39,296 nt of DNA from Bacteroidales bacterium (GCA_028710155.1 JAQUSR010000005.1:1-39296); one strand, 5' to 3'. Positions 9,541-17,742 are shown, counted from the stretch's first letter. Notes: generated from the sequence alone by a model not told the origin. Translations and numbers: made by a program.

Positions 9541-11439
9541 TCATCTACTTTTTTCAACCACATCTTCTTCAATACGCAAATTTTCGATGATAAACTTTTG
9601 CCGTTCCGGTGTATTATTGCCCATATAATAATTCAAAATATAATCGATTAACGCATCTTTTCCGATAACAACTGGCTCCAACAAGATGTTGGGACCGATA
9701 AAATATTTGAATTCGTCCGGAGAAATTTCTCCTAACCCTTTAAATCGTGTGATTTCCGGATTTTTTCCTAACGATTGAATAGCCGAATCTTTTTCTTCTT
9801 CCGAATAGCAATATTTTGTTTTCGATTTATTGCGAACACGAAACAGCGGTGTTTGTAACACATATACATGTCCTTTTTTGATTAATTCCGGATAAAAACA
9901 GAGAAAAAATGTTGTTACCAACAATCGAATGTGCATTCCGTCCACATCGGCATCGGTGGCTATCACCACGTTATTGTATCGCAAACCGTCTAATCCGTCT
10001 TCAATATTGAGGGCTGAATCGAGTAATTTCAATTCTCTGTTTAAATAAACCTCTTTTTTGGTTTTACCTAACACATTTTCAGGCTTTCCACGCAAACTGA
10101 AAACAGCTTGTGTATTGGCATCGCGCGATTTGGTAATTGATCCGGTAGCAGAATTACCCTCAGTGATAAAAATTGTCGTTTCTAATCGTCTTTCATGCGA
10201 AGAGTTGTAATGAACTCGACAATCACGCAGTTTTTCATTAGTGATTGCCAACTTTTTATTCACTGTTTTGGAATTTTTTCGAATATCCGCCATCTCTTTC
10301 CGTTCACGCTCGCTTTGTTGAATTTTTGCTAACAAAACTTCGGCAGTTTCGGGATTTTTATGCAAAAAATTATCCAAATGTTTGGTAACAATATCGCCAA
10401 TATATTTGCTGATGGAAACACCGTTTTTTTCCATTAACGTTGAGCCGAGTTTGGTTTTCGTCTGCGATTCAAAAATCGGTTCTTGCACTTTAAGACTTAA
10501 CGCGGCATTCAAGCTGGTGCGAATATCGTTGGTGTCAAATTCTTTATTATAAAATTCGCGAATCGTTTTTACCACTGCTTCTCTAAAAGCCTGTTGATGT
10601 GTTCCGCCTTGCGTTGTATGCTGCCCGTTAACAAACGAATAGTAAGTTTCGGCATATTGCTTGACATGCGTCATTGCAAACTCAAAATCCTGCTCTTTGA
10701 TATGAATGATGGGATATAGAGGCGTGCTATCCAAATTGTTGTTCAACAGATCGAGAAGTCCGTTTTTGGATTGAATTTTCGTGTTGTTAATGGTGATCAC
10801 CAAACCCACATTCAAAAAAGCATAATTCCACAACAATTTATCGACATACTCTTGTCTATAATGATAGTTGCCGAAAATTTGTTCATCGGGAATAAATGAA
10901 ATAATGGTGCCGTTGCGTTCATCGCTTTTTTCCTCCGGAAAATCGGCTTTCAACTCGCCTCGTTCATACTCTACCACTTTTGTTTTGCCATCTCGAACAG
11001 ATTGGGCACGAAACCAAGACGATAACGCATTGACCGCCTTTGTGCCAACGCCATTTAAACCCACCGATTTCTGAAACGCTTTGGAATCGTATTTTCCGCC
11101 TGTATTAATCTTTGATACGCAATCGTTGAGTTTGCCCAACGGAATACCTCTTCCGTAATCTCGAACGGTAATTACGCGATCTTTGATGGTGATTTCAATA
11201 TTTCGCCCGTTGCCCATCACATATTCATCAATTGAATTGTCAATCACCTCTTTCAAAAGCACATAGATACCATCATCTTGCGAGGCTCCGTCGCCCAATT
11301 TTCCGATATACATACCGGGACGCGTACGTATATGTTCATTCCACGATAAAGAAATAATGGAATCATCGGTATAATTCCCTGCTGCCGATTCGGTTTCTTC
11401 TAATTCTAATAATTCTTCTTGTTCGATCTCTTCTGCCAT
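9541..11439 (-). CDS. parE: DNA topoisomerase IV subunit B (type IIA, ParE/GyrB family)
   Basis: This is the ATPase and TOPRIM subunit of a type IIA topoisomerase. Features in order: a short acidic N-terminal extension; the GHKL ATPase with EVIDNSIDE (64-72), DYGRGIP (94-100) and [14 protein letters not shown] (127-140); the transducer with the QTKTKLGS loop (326-333); the TOPRIM domain with EGNSA (427-431) and DADVDG (496-501); then a C-terminal KGLGE segment. At 632 residues it has the short ParE-like form found in Bacteroidota. It lacks the usual Asp in EGDSA, having Asn429; the catalytic Glu427 is present. The partner parC is not in the window. A -7 box lies about 100 nt upstream. Confidence 0.93.
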   Translation of the reverse strand: MAEEIEQEELLELEETESAAGNYTDDSIISLSWNEHIRTRPGMYIGKLGDGASQDDGIYVLLKEVIDNSIDEYVMGNGRNIEITIKDRVITVRDYGRGIPLGKLNDCVSKINTGGKYDSKAFQKSVGLNGVGTKAVNALSSWFRAQSVRDGKTKVVEYERGELKADFPEEKSDERNGTIISFIPDEQIFGNYHYRQEYVDKLLWNYAFLNVGLVITINNTKIQSKNGLLDLLNNNLDSTPLYPIIHIKEQDFEFAMTHVKQYAETYYSFVNGQHTTQGGTHQQAFREAVVKTIREFYNKEFDTNDIRTSLNAALSLKVQEPIFESQTKTKLGSTLMEKNGVSISKYIGDIVTKHLDNFLHKNPETAEVLLAKIQQSERERKEMADIRKNSKTVNKKLAITNEKLRDCRVHYNSSHERRLETTIFITEGNSATGSITKSRDANTQAVFSLRGKPENVLGKTKKEVYLNRELKLLDSALNIEDGLDGLRYNNVVIATDADVDGMHIRLLVTTFFLCFYPELIKKGHVYVLQTPLFRVRNKSKTKYCYSEEEKDSAIQSLGKNPEITRFKGLGEISPDEFKYFIGPNILLEPVVIGKDALIDYILNYYMGNNTPERQKFIIENLRIEEDVVEKSR

Positions 11440-11538
11440 ATTATTTTGATGATTGATGATGGACGACTTTTGGATGAATACAGATGCTAAAATAAATATT
11501 TGATTATCAATTATTGAGCGTTTTTCATTCTATGTCGG

Positions 11539-11546
11539 CAAAAGTA
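11539..11546 (-). promoter_or_regulatory. Putative promoter -7 box for parE
   Basis: On the minus strand this reads TACTTTTG, matching TAnnTTTG. It is 100 nt upstream of the parE ATG, so the predicted leader is about 90 nt. No -33 box was found at the usual spacing. The rest of 11440-11629 holds no gene. Confidence 0.45.
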
Positions 11547-11629
11547 ATATTTTCAAAATGGTAGTCATTAACGAATTTTGAAAAGTTTTTCACATCTGCG
11601 CCTATAAACATTGAACGACCTCTTAAAAA

Positions 11630-13000
11630 TTATTTTTCCGATAAACGCCGGATTCCCGTTTTAAAAAATGTTCCACGTTCTTCAAAATCACGAAATTGGC
11701 CATAGCTGGCTGCAGCCGGCGACAGCAAACAAATTCCGTTTTCAGAGGTTACAGCAACGGCATGTTGCAACAAAAGTTCCCAATCATTGCTATAAAACGC
11801 ATCAAATGGAAGTGATGCCTGCATGGTTTTCATGGTGTTCAGCATTCGTTCTCCGGCTAAACCCGTAAAAAGAATATGACGCACTACACCTCGCATCAAA
11901 CGTTCTAAAAGTCGAGAATAATCAATGCCGCGATCCATACCTCCCAAAATCAACGTATCTACCGTTCCAATGGCATCAATTGCCGCCAAAGTCGCTTCCG
12001 GAACCGTGGCAATCGAATCGTTGTAATAATGCTTTTGCTGCCAACAACCCACATATTCCAATCGATGCTCCAAAGGACAAAAATCGGGCAAAACGTTCAT
12101 TAATGATTGATAGTCAATTCCACAACAATGAACCGCCTCTATAGCAAAAGCGGCATTCAACAAATTATGACTGCCTTTGATTTTCAAATCTTTTTCGTTC
12201 CAAAAGGCAGAGGAGTCCAAAAATAATGTATGATCTTGAATATGAATATTTTGACTTCCTTGTAAGGTCATGGGAACAAGTTTCCCCGGCAGCACCAACG
12301 ATGAAGAATATTTTTGGATATTTTCATTTTCCACATTCATAATCAGGCAATCATCAGCATTTTGAAACGTTCCGATATGTAATTTTGCCGCTGCATAATG
12401 ATCTATATCTCCAAAATAATCCAAATGTTCAGAAAAAATGTTGAGCAAAACGGAAATATGAGGCGATTGTTCCATATTTTTCAATTGATGTGCCGATAGT
12501 TCATAAACAATCCACGAATCCGGCTCAATTTGATCATTGATGGAAAAGGGTGGAATGCCGATGTTTCCCGCTAATACCGCTTTTTGCCCATTTTTTTGCA
12601 ACAAATACTCAATCAGCTTCGATGTTGTTGATTTTCCTTTCGTTCCGGTAATGCCGATCATTTGTTGGTGATAGGCTTCCATAAACAACGCTGTTTGAGA
12701 GGTCAATCTGTTGCCCAACGCTTGTTCCAACTCGGCAGGCAATAACACACCGGGCGATTTAATCACCCCGTCAAACGCATCCAAATGGTCTAAATATTGC
12801 TCGCCGGTTTGAAAAATAATGTTGTGTTTTGAATCGATACATGCTTCCGGCATCACAGCATTTTTATCGGCAATGCAAATGGTGGTTTCGGGCAATTGGT
12901 TTAAAAATTGCAACGTGCTTTTTCCTTCTCGTCCAAATCCCAAAATACAGATTTTTGAGAACGCATGTTGCTGAAAAACTTGCAATAACCGATTATTCAT
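11630..13000 (-). CDS. murD2: MurD-family ligase, probably the L-glutamate-adding MurD2 type
   Basis: This is a cytoplasmic Mur ligase that adds glutamate to UDP-MurNAc-L-Ala. The 456 residues show an N-terminal Rossmann-like fold (ILGFGREGKS, 19-27), the ATP loop GTKGKST (119-125), ELSAHQL (167-173), a candidate carbamylated lysine in AAKLHIG (Lys206), HRLEYVG (312-318) and GGMDRGIDY. In canonical MurD the DSKATN motif supplies Lys and Thr that contact D-Glu. Here it reads NDSIATVPEAT (327-337), with Ile in place of that Lys. As I recall, MurD2 enzymes that use L-Glu have a similar SI-T-P pattern. The gene overlaps the upstream murL by 8 nt, which supports the MurD2 reading. Canonical MurD remains possible. 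Confidence 0.8.
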   Translation of the reverse strand: MNNRLLQVFQQHAFSKICILGFGREGKSTLQFLNQLPETTICIADKNAVMPEACIDSKHNIIFQTGEQYLDHLDAFDGVIKSPGVLLPAELEQALGNRLTSQTALFMEAYHQQMIGITGTKGKSTTSKLIEYLLQKNGQKAVLAGNIGIPPFSINDQIEPDSWIVYELSAHQLKNMEQSPHISVLLNIFSEHLDYFGDIDHYAAAKLHIGTFQNADDCLIMNVENENIQKYSSSLVLPGKLVPMTLQGSQNIHIQDHTLFLDSSAFWNEKDLKIKGSHNLLNAAFAIEAVHCCGIDYQSLMNVLPDFCPLEHRLEYVGCWQQKHYYNDSIATVPEATLAAIDAIGTVDTLILGGMDRGIDYSRLLERLMRGVVRHILFTGLAGERMLNTMKTMQASLPFDAFYSNDWELLLQHAVAVTSENGICLLSPAAASYGQFRDFEERGTFFKTGIRRLSEK

Positions 13001-14324
13001 GAAGTGCTTGTTTTAAAATTTGTAAAAATTGGAACGGCAAAAAATGACTACTTGTGTCATTACTTTTTGATGGTTTCAATACAATTTTTTGTTCCATAAA
13101 ATATTGATACAAATAACCTTGATGATGATTGTTTTGGTAAGCATCGACAATGGATTTTTGGACTTCATCAATAGTGCCGATACACTCAAACGGCTTTTCA
13201 GCGGCAATGCCGGTCAATTTTTGAAAATCATCCATCAATTCAGAATCGTTTTCTAAATTTCTTCCAAAAATTTCCGCTAACGCTTTCGTAGAAAGATATG
13301 GCGAAAGGATGATCCACACAAACAAACATTTAGAGCATTTTCCACACCATTCATCTTTTTTGCTGCCTCGATTACAACTTCGAAATGTGGCGTGATGTTG
13401 CGAAAATCGGCTGAATAAACGCGCAATTTCCGACTCACTGATAGGTCGCAAAAAACTGAAATATTCTACATCGGGCGTTATAAAACGTTGTGCATAATCA
13501 CGAAAATCTTGCTCAAAATCAATTGTTTTTGAATATTGATGATTGATATTGGTGCCTGCAATAGTCGATTCATTGGCACTGGATTCATTCGAAAGAGTGA
13601 TGTAACGAAGGCGATAGATGGATGCTACCAAAGTGGTAACAAACGCCAACAAAGCAGAAAAAGGGGTGTGTCCATTCAAAAAACCTTCTTCGTTCATTTT
13701 CAACAATTGAGGCGACAACTTTCGTTGAACATTAATATGATTTTCCGAAGCATAGCCGGCTTGAATTCGCGTGCGTTTGGCTGCCGGAATCTCATTGAGC
13801 GTAAATGTATATTTTGTGAAGTCGATTTTTTTTAGCAACTCCAAAGTAACTGCCGAATCTTTTCCGCCGCCAATCGGAATCAAAACCCCTTGATTCGACG
13901 GATCTGAAAAAGCGGACAACGTTGCGGTCGTCTCAAATTCAAAATTCACAAAATCTTCTTCTGAACAATTAATACCATTCAAATAGCGAAATTCGCCCAA
14001 CCCATTATAAAAAAGTTTTTTCCACCATTTTGTTGCAGTCGGATTCAACCGATAAGGACAAATTTTCAATCGTGGCGAACAGGTGGCTTTCCAATAGCTG
14101 ATGGTTTCGCATAATCCCAAATGAAAAATCAAATTTTCCAACATATCTGTGGTCAACGAAAAAGAATCCGGAATTGGAATCAAATATTGCGGCTCAAAAC
14201 AAAAATCACCCACTGAAAACCGAAAAGTAACGGCTAATTGATGTTCAGAAATCGTCCAATGAAACGTCTCGTAAATAAAAACAGGATAGTCTTCGCGGAG
14301 TTTTTGAAATTTTTGTTGAGGCAT
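12993..14324 (-). CDS. murL: Probable MurL, UDP-MurNAc-L-Ala-L-Glu epimerase
   Basis: The known MurL of Xanthomonas converts the terminal L-Glu of UDP-MurNAc-L-Ala-L-Glu to D-Glu in an ATP-dependent reaction, bypassing glutamate racemase. The 443-residue product fits that family in length and layout. Its N-terminal half carries no motif I recognise. A PP-loop-like nucleotide site IGGGKDS lies at 151-157, SNESSANEST at 245-254 is followed by NHQYSK, and a cysteine set (Cys317, Cys327, Cys330, Cys333) resembles a metal site. The start codon lies about 40 nt behind the predicted transcription start. The gene overlaps the MurD-family ligase that would supply its substrate. The assignment rests on recalled family motifs and this pairing, not on a database search. 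Confidence 0.78.
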   Translation of the reverse strand: MPQQKFQKLREDYPVFIYETFHWTISEHQLAVTFRFSVGDFCFEPQYLIPIPDSFSLTTDMLENLIFHLGLCETISYWKATCSPRLKICPYRLNPTATKWWKKLFYNGLGEFRYLNGINCSEEDFVNFEFETTATLSAFSDPSNQGVLIPIGGGKDSAVTLELLKKIDFTKYTFTLNEIPAAKRTRIQAGYASENHINVQRKLSPQLLKMNEEGFLNGHTPFSALLAFVTTLVASIYRLRYITLSNESSANESTIAGTNINHQYSKTIDFEQDFRDYAQRFITPDVEYFSFLRPISESEIARLFSRFSQHHATFRSCNRGSKKDEWCGKCSKCLFVWIILSPYLSTKALAEIFGRNLENDSELMDDFQKLTGIAAEKPFECIGTIDEVQKSIVDAYQNNHHQGYLYQYFMEQKIVLKPSKSNDTSSHFLPFQFLQILKQALHE

Positions 14325-14334
14325 AATTTTATAA

Positions 14335-14367
14335 TTTGTTCACAGATGACAATTAATCTTAATTTTG
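14335..14367 (+). promoter_or_regulatory. Promoter of yqgE, TTTG-N21-TAATTTTG
   Basis: The -33 TTTG (14335-14338) and -7 TAATTTTG (14360-14367) are 21 nt apart. Transcription should start near 14374. That excludes the ATG at 14346 and points to the GTG at 14409 as the yqgE start. The -7 box is the left arm of a perfect palindrome whose right arm is the -7 box of murL. Confidence 0.7.
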
Positions 14368-14370
14368 CCG

Positions 14371-14378
14371 CAAAATTA
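14371..14378 (-). promoter_or_regulatory. Promoter -7 box of the murL-murD operon
   Basis: On the minus strand this reads TAATTTTG, a TAnnTTTG match, 46 nt upstream of the murL ATG. It is the mirror image of the yqgE -7 box. The expected -33 region on the minus strand (about 14396-14402) has only a weak match. Confidence 0.65.
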
Positions 14379-14408
14379 CTTTTTATCGAAATAGAAAAAG
14401 GTAAAACC

Positions 14409-14999
14409 GTGAAAGATATTCAAAAAATACTGCAATTAGGTTATAATCAGGTTATTCCAAAGTCCGGAAGTGTGTTGTTATCAGCACCTTTTTCAGATGA
14501 AATGATCTTTTCGAAAGCAGTAATTTTGTTGATTGAACACAACAAAACAGGATCATTCGGCTTAATTTTGAATAAACCCTTTTCTCAAGACCATTCTCTA
14601 TTGTTGCAAGAAATTGAAAAATGCAACATTCCCATCTTTTTAGGCGGACCTGTTGAAGAAGACCGTTTATTTTTCATCTTTCGTGGAAATTCGCACATTT
14701 CAGATGCTATAGAATTTATGCAAGGAATTAAAATCGGCGGAGATTTCACCTATGCGACTCAATTAATAAAAGAGGGAAAATTGCAACAAAAAGACATTCG
14801 ATTTTTTTTAGGTTATACCGGATGGGACGCCGGCCAATTGAATCAAGAATTAAAAGAAAACAGGTGGGTTGTCACAGAACTAACTCAAGATGAAATATTT
14901 ACAACGGAATATGAAACATTATGGAAAATCGGATTGGATACAATTGGCAACGGATACCAAACATGGAATTATTTACCGGAATTTCCAGAACTCAATTAA
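14409..14999 (+). CDS. yqgE: YqgE/AlgH family protein (UPF0301)
   Basis: This is a small conserved protein of unclear biochemical function. From a GTG start it has 196 residues (VKDIQKILQLGYNQVIPKSG), the usual family length. Family signatures seen: GSVLLSAPF, VILLIEHNKTGSFGLILNKP, FLGGPVEEDRLFFI and RFFLGYTGWDAGQLNQEL. The longer frame back to 14238 runs antisense through murL. The in-frame ATG at 14346 lies upstream of the predicted transcription start, so GTG 14409 is preferred. The promoter is shared back to back with the cell-wall operon. The YciO-family gene follows after 45 nt and is probably co-transcribed. Confidence 0.9.
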   Translation: MKDIQKILQLGYNQVIPKSGSVLLSAPFSDEMIFSKAVILLIEHNKTGSFGLILNKPFSQDHSLLLQEIEKCNIPIFLGGPVEEDRLFFIFRGNSHISDAIEFMQGIKIGGDFTYATQLIKEGKLQQKDIRFFLGYTGWDAGQLNQELKENRWVVTELTQDEIFTTEYETLWKIGLDTIGNGYQTWNYLPEFPELN

Positions 15000-15044
15000 A
15001 GATGTAATTCATTTTTTTGGATTCAACAATCAAATATTAAAAAC

Positions 15045-15665
15045 ATGTTACTTAGAATAAACCCGGATAATCAGGATGATCGAAAAATCAGAATAGTGGC
15101 TGATTGTTTACGAAACGGCGGCATCATCATCATTCCGACCGATACTATTTACGGCATTGCCTGCGATTTAACAAAACAGAAAGCTATCGAAAAAATCATA
15201 AAAATAAAGGGAGAAAGCTCCAAAAAAGAGAAAACGCTTTCTTTGATTTGTAACGATTTAAGTTCGTTATCAGAATACACACGTCCGATTAGCACCTCCA
15301 TTTATCGAGTGATGAAACGGGCTTTACCCGGTGCTTATACGTTTATTCTCAACGCCAATAATAACGTTCCAAAATATTTTCAATCGAAACGCAATACCGT
15401 CGGAATTCGTGTCCCCGACAATAACATTGTTCGTTGGGTTGTTGAAACGCTGGGTAATCCGATTGTTTCCACTTCTGTCAAAGATGATGACGAAGTATTA
15501 GAATATACCACAGACCCGGAATTAATCTATGAAAAATATGGTGATTTAGTGGATATTGTCATTGACGGCGGTTATGGCGACAACACTCCTTCCACCATTA
15601 TCGATTGTACCAATGAAGAGCCGGAACTCATTCGTGAAGGAAAGGGAAATATTGATATTTTTTAA
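15045..15665 (+). CDS. yciO: YciO/YrdC/Sua5 family protein
   Basis: The protein belongs to the YrdC-fold family whose TsaC and Sua5 members make threonylcarbamoyl-AMP for tRNA t6A. At 206 residues without a C-terminal Sua5 domain, it most resembles the YciO subgroup, whose own role is less certain. Seen: GGIIIIPTDTIYGIACD near residues 24-40 (RNA/ATP-binding edge), KIKGESSKKEKTLSLIC, LPGAYTFIL, KRNTVGIRVPDN, STSVK and PSTIIDCT near the C-terminus. YciO proteins keep the KxR-type loop and fold. Whether this one is the cell's main t6A enzyme cannot be told here. It follows yqgE and is followed by two tRNA-Lys genes, whose products are t6A substrates in many bacteria; that link may be coincidence. 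Confidence 0.85.
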   Translation: MLLRINPDNQDDRKIRIVADCLRNGGIIIIPTDTIYGIACDLTKQKAIEKIIKIKGESSKKEKTLSLICNDLSSLSEYTRPISTSIYRVMKRALPGAYTFILNANNNVPKYFQSKRNTVGIRVPDNNIVRWVVETLGNPIVSTSVKDDDEVLEYTTDPELIYEKYGDLVDIVIDGGYGDNTPSTIIDCTNEEPELIREGKGNIDIF

Positions 15666-15790
15666 AAACAGCACTCCAAAAAACAAGCTTTTTTCACCTT
15701 TAAAAAATTTGTTTTTTTCCACTAAAATAAAAATCCAATTGTAACCTATTGAATATTTGAAGTTTAAAAAATCAAAAAAAATTAATTTTT

Positions 15791-15823
15791 TTTGTTACAG
15801 ATAAAAAGATAATTGTACCTTTG
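15791..15823 (+). promoter_or_regulatory. Promoter of the tRNA-Lys pair
   Basis: The -33 TTTG (15791-15794) and -7 TACCTTTG (15816-15823) are separated by 21 nt. The first tRNA starts 19 nt beyond the -7 box, which fits a short primary leader. Confidence 0.75.
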
Positions 15824-15841
15824 CACCCGCTTTTAAAGCAT

Positions 15842-15914
15842 GATTCGCTAGCTCAGCAGGTAGAGCACATCCCTTTTAAGGATGGGGTCCTGGGTTCGAG
15901 CCCCAGGCGGATCA
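15842..15914 (+). tRNA. tRNA-Lys (anticodon UUU)
   Basis: The 73-nt cloverleaf has acceptor arm GATTCGC/GCGGATC, a GCTC D-stem, anticodon arm CATCC-CTTTTAA-GGATG with anticodon TTT, T-arm CTGGG-TTCGAGC-CCCAG and discriminator A. CCA is not encoded. Confidence 0.97.
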
Positions 15915-15928
15915 CTTAAAATAGACCC

Positions 15929-16001
15929 GCCCTTTTAGCTCAGTTGGTAGAGCACGACACTCTTAATGTTGGGGTCCAGGGTTCGAGCCCCTGAGGGGGC
16001 A
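15929..16001 (+). tRNA. tRNA-Lys (anticodon CUU)
   Basis: The 73-nt cloverleaf has anticodon arm CGACA-CTCTTAA-TGTTG with anticodon CTT, T-arm CAGGG-TTCGAGC-CCCTG and acceptor GCCCTTT/AGGGGGC, which contains two G-T wobble pairs. CCA is not encoded. It lies 14 nt after the tRNA-Lys(UUU) gene and is probably cut from the same transcript. Confidence 0.95.
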
Positions 16002-16011
16002 CAAAAAAAAT

Positions 16012-16035
16012 AAAACCGCTCAAGCGGTTTTTTTT
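16012..16035 (+). terminator. Rho-independent terminator after the tRNA-Lys genes
   Basis: A stem AACCGCT/AGCGGTT with a 2-nt loop gap is followed by a T-run to 16035 and preceded by an A-rich stretch. It is therefore active in both directions in principle and also lies beyond the end of the convergent DUF4340 gene. Confidence 0.85.
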
Positions 16036-16042
16036 ATGCCTT

Positions 16043-16083
16043 ATAACGAACAAAGCCGACTTTAGGTCGGATTTGTTCGTTAT
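16043..16083 (-). terminator. Long hairpin in the 3' region of the DUF4340 gene
   Basis: The inverted repeat ATAACGAACAAA / TTTGTTCGTTAT (12 bp) continues after one mismatch with CCGAC/GTCGG and a TTTAG loop. It starts 15 nt past the DUF4340 stop. It lacks its own strong T-run, but the T-rich terminator at 16012-16035 follows on this strand. It may protect the mRNA 3' end or aid termination. Confidence 0.55.
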
Positions 16084-16097
16084 TAAAATTCATCTTT

Positions 16098-17135
16098 TTA
16101 TCGACAGAAAAAGTCTCTTTTCCGTAAAATTTTGTCAAAAACAAAATATTGTGCCAACAACAAATCGCCCTCTTCGGTAAGGATATAAAAACGATCTTTA
16201 TTGGGCACCGGTTTGCCGTCTTGCTTATCACCATACATGGTAATCATTGGAAACAACCGATAATGCATCGATTGTCCCGTTTTGGTTTCAATTGATAATA
16301 GTTGCATCGGCTCTGAACGAACAATGGAATCAAAAATCAAAGAATCCATTTCTGCGTTTAAAATAGTTTCGAAATTGATATTTTTAAACGAGTTCAGAAA
16401 ATTGAATAATTTCAAAGTATCAACAGCAGCCGGTTGAAATTGAGGATCTAACGAATGAAAAGAAATACTGTTTTCATCAACATCAATGGAGAAAGAATGA
16501 TATGGTTCTTGTTGATAATCCATTGTTATAGATTTAATATCAGGTGCATTGAGATTCAACAACACATGACTTCTCCAATCTTGTTCTGAAACATTATAAC
16601 GCGTTGAAACAAAACCACGAAAACCGGGCAGATAAACCACAAAGGGAATATCGGCACCGTCCATCAACATAAATGTTCCCATATTATCCTGCGTTGGATC
16701 GCCTACATAGTAGCATCGAGTCATTTTTTCGTGCGGAAACCATTGAATACCCCAAAAATCGATTCGATAACATCTTTCATAAATTTCAATTTTGGTTGAA
16801 TTGGCAGACATTCTTTTAAAAATAAAATCAGTCGATTTTTGAGGCACCGGATTTTTCACTCTGATTCTACAAATTGTTTCCAAAAAAAGCTGCATCATCG
16901 GCGTAGAAGCCTCGTATTTTTGATTAACCGTCCAACCACCGTCCAAAGAACGTTCCAACAACACCGTGAGATCGCTTTTATCGGCTAGAAAAATCTTAGT
17001 AACACGTGAAGTATCATCAACTGCAAATTTTTTAATTTTCTCTTGATATGTTCCGGTAGAATAGTTCAAAATCGAAAAAATGGCAACAATCACCAAAACA
17101 ACGATTGCCAATATAATAACTCTGTTTTTTTTCAT
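16098..17135 (-). CDS. DUF4340 domain-containing membrane-anchored protein
   Basis: The 345-residue product starts MKKNRVIILAIVVLVIVAIF. This is one N-terminal transmembrane helix with a short basic cytoplasmic end, followed by a large extracytoplasmic part. The pattern (KKFAVDDTSRVTKIFLAD, a repeated beta-rich layout, YYVGDPTQDNMGTFML) fits the DUF4340 family of Bacteroidota, often found near gliding or ABC-transport genes; no such genes are adjacent here. The start at 17135 is chosen because it lies just behind a -7 element. The longer frame to 17264 would start upstream of it. The gene converges on the tRNA-Lys genes and diverges from guaD. Its function is unknown. Confidence 0.82.
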   Translation of the reverse strand: MKKNRVIILAIVVLVIVAIFSILNYSTGTYQEKIKKFAVDDTSRVTKIFLADKSDLTVLLERSLDGGWTVNQKYEASTPMMQLFLETICRIRVKNPVPQKSTDFIFKRMSANSTKIEIYERCYRIDFWGIQWFPHEKMTRCYYVGDPTQDNMGTFMLMDGADIPFVVYLPGFRGFVSTRYNVSEQDWRSHVLLNLNAPDIKSITMDYQQEPYHSFSIDVDENSISFHSLDPQFQPAAVDTLKLFNFLNSFKNINFETILNAEMDSLIFDSIVRSEPMQLLSIETKTGQSMHYRLFPMITMYGDKQDGKPVPNKDRFYILTEEGDLLLAQYFVFDKILRKRDFFCR

Positions 17136-17160
17136 AAATAGCCCTCTTATTTTAGGTGTG

Positions 17161-17168
17161 CAAAGGTA
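17161..17168 (-). promoter_or_regulatory. Promoter -7 box for the DUF4340 gene
   Basis: On the minus strand this reads TACCTTTG, an exact consensus match, 26 nt upstream of the ATG at 17135. It decides the start of this gene. No clear -33 TTTG was seen. Confidence 0.65.
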
Positions 17169-17222
17169 TGTTTTTTTGGTAAAAAAAAATTGCCTAAAAT
17201 ATAAAACCATTAATGATAAAAT

Positions 17223-17230
17223 TACCTTTG
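17223..17230 (+). promoter_or_regulatory. Promoter -7 box for the guaD operon
   Basis: TACCTTTG, an exact consensus match, lies 32 nt upstream of the ATG at 17263. It faces away from the DUF4340 -7 box, making a compact divergent promoter region of about 130 nt. Confidence 0.65.
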
Positions 17231-17262
17231 CAAAAAAAATCACAAAATCGAGTTCAAAAAAC

Positions 17263-17742
17263 ATGAATGACTTATATAAAGAGCATTATTTACTGAGAGC
17301 CATAGAGTTAGCAGAAAACAATGCAAAAAACGGAACAGGCGGACCCTTTGCCGCCCTTGTAGTAAAAGATGATGTTATTATTGCCGAAGCAGTCAATACT
17401 GTTACGCCCGATAAAGACCCTACTGCACATGCCGAAGTTAACGCCATTCGTATTGCCTGCCAAAAACTCAACACTTTTCGTTTGGATGGTTGCCAGATTT
17501 ACGCCAGTTGTGAACCTTGCCCGATGTGTTTAGGTGCCATTTTTTGGGCACATCCCGATGTAGTGTTTTATGCAGCCACACAACAACAAGCCTCTCAAAG
17601 CGGTTTTGATGATTCATTTATTTACGAGCAAATTGCATTACCGAACGATCAAAGAAAAATTGCTTTCATTCATAAAATCGTTGCTATTTCAGAAACACCA
17701 TTTCAACAATGGAGTTCCAACGATCAAAAAGTAACCTATTAA
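17263..17742 (+). CDS. guaD: Guanine deaminase (CDA-fold)
   Basis: The enzyme hydrolyses guanine to xanthine in purine salvage. The 159 residues show the cytidine-deaminase-fold zinc site: His56 and the catalytic Glu58 in HAEVNAI, and Cys86 and Cys89 in SCEPCPMC. GGPFAALVV near residue 27, SGFDDSFIY at 113-121 and the C-terminal Trp150 and Tyr159 agree with the Bacillus GuaD subfamily rather than with the tRNA adenosine deaminase TadA. The ATG at 17263 is preferred over the longer frame because it is just behind a -7 box. It is followed after 13 nt by the DUF3127 gene and then a class IV aminotransferase, probably one operon. Confidence 0.88.
   Translation: MNDLYKEHYLLRAIELAENNAKNGTGGPFAALVVKDDVIIAEAVNTVTPDKDPTAHAEVNAIRIACQKLNTFRLDGCQIYASCEPCPMCLGAIFWAHPDVVFYAATQQQASQSGFDDSFIYEQIALPNDQRKIAFIHKIVAISETPFQQWSSNDQKVTY

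Noticed and set aside
17080-17262. N-terminal extension of guaD
   Set aside because: It lies upstream of the -7 box and runs through the DUF4340 promoter and 5' end.
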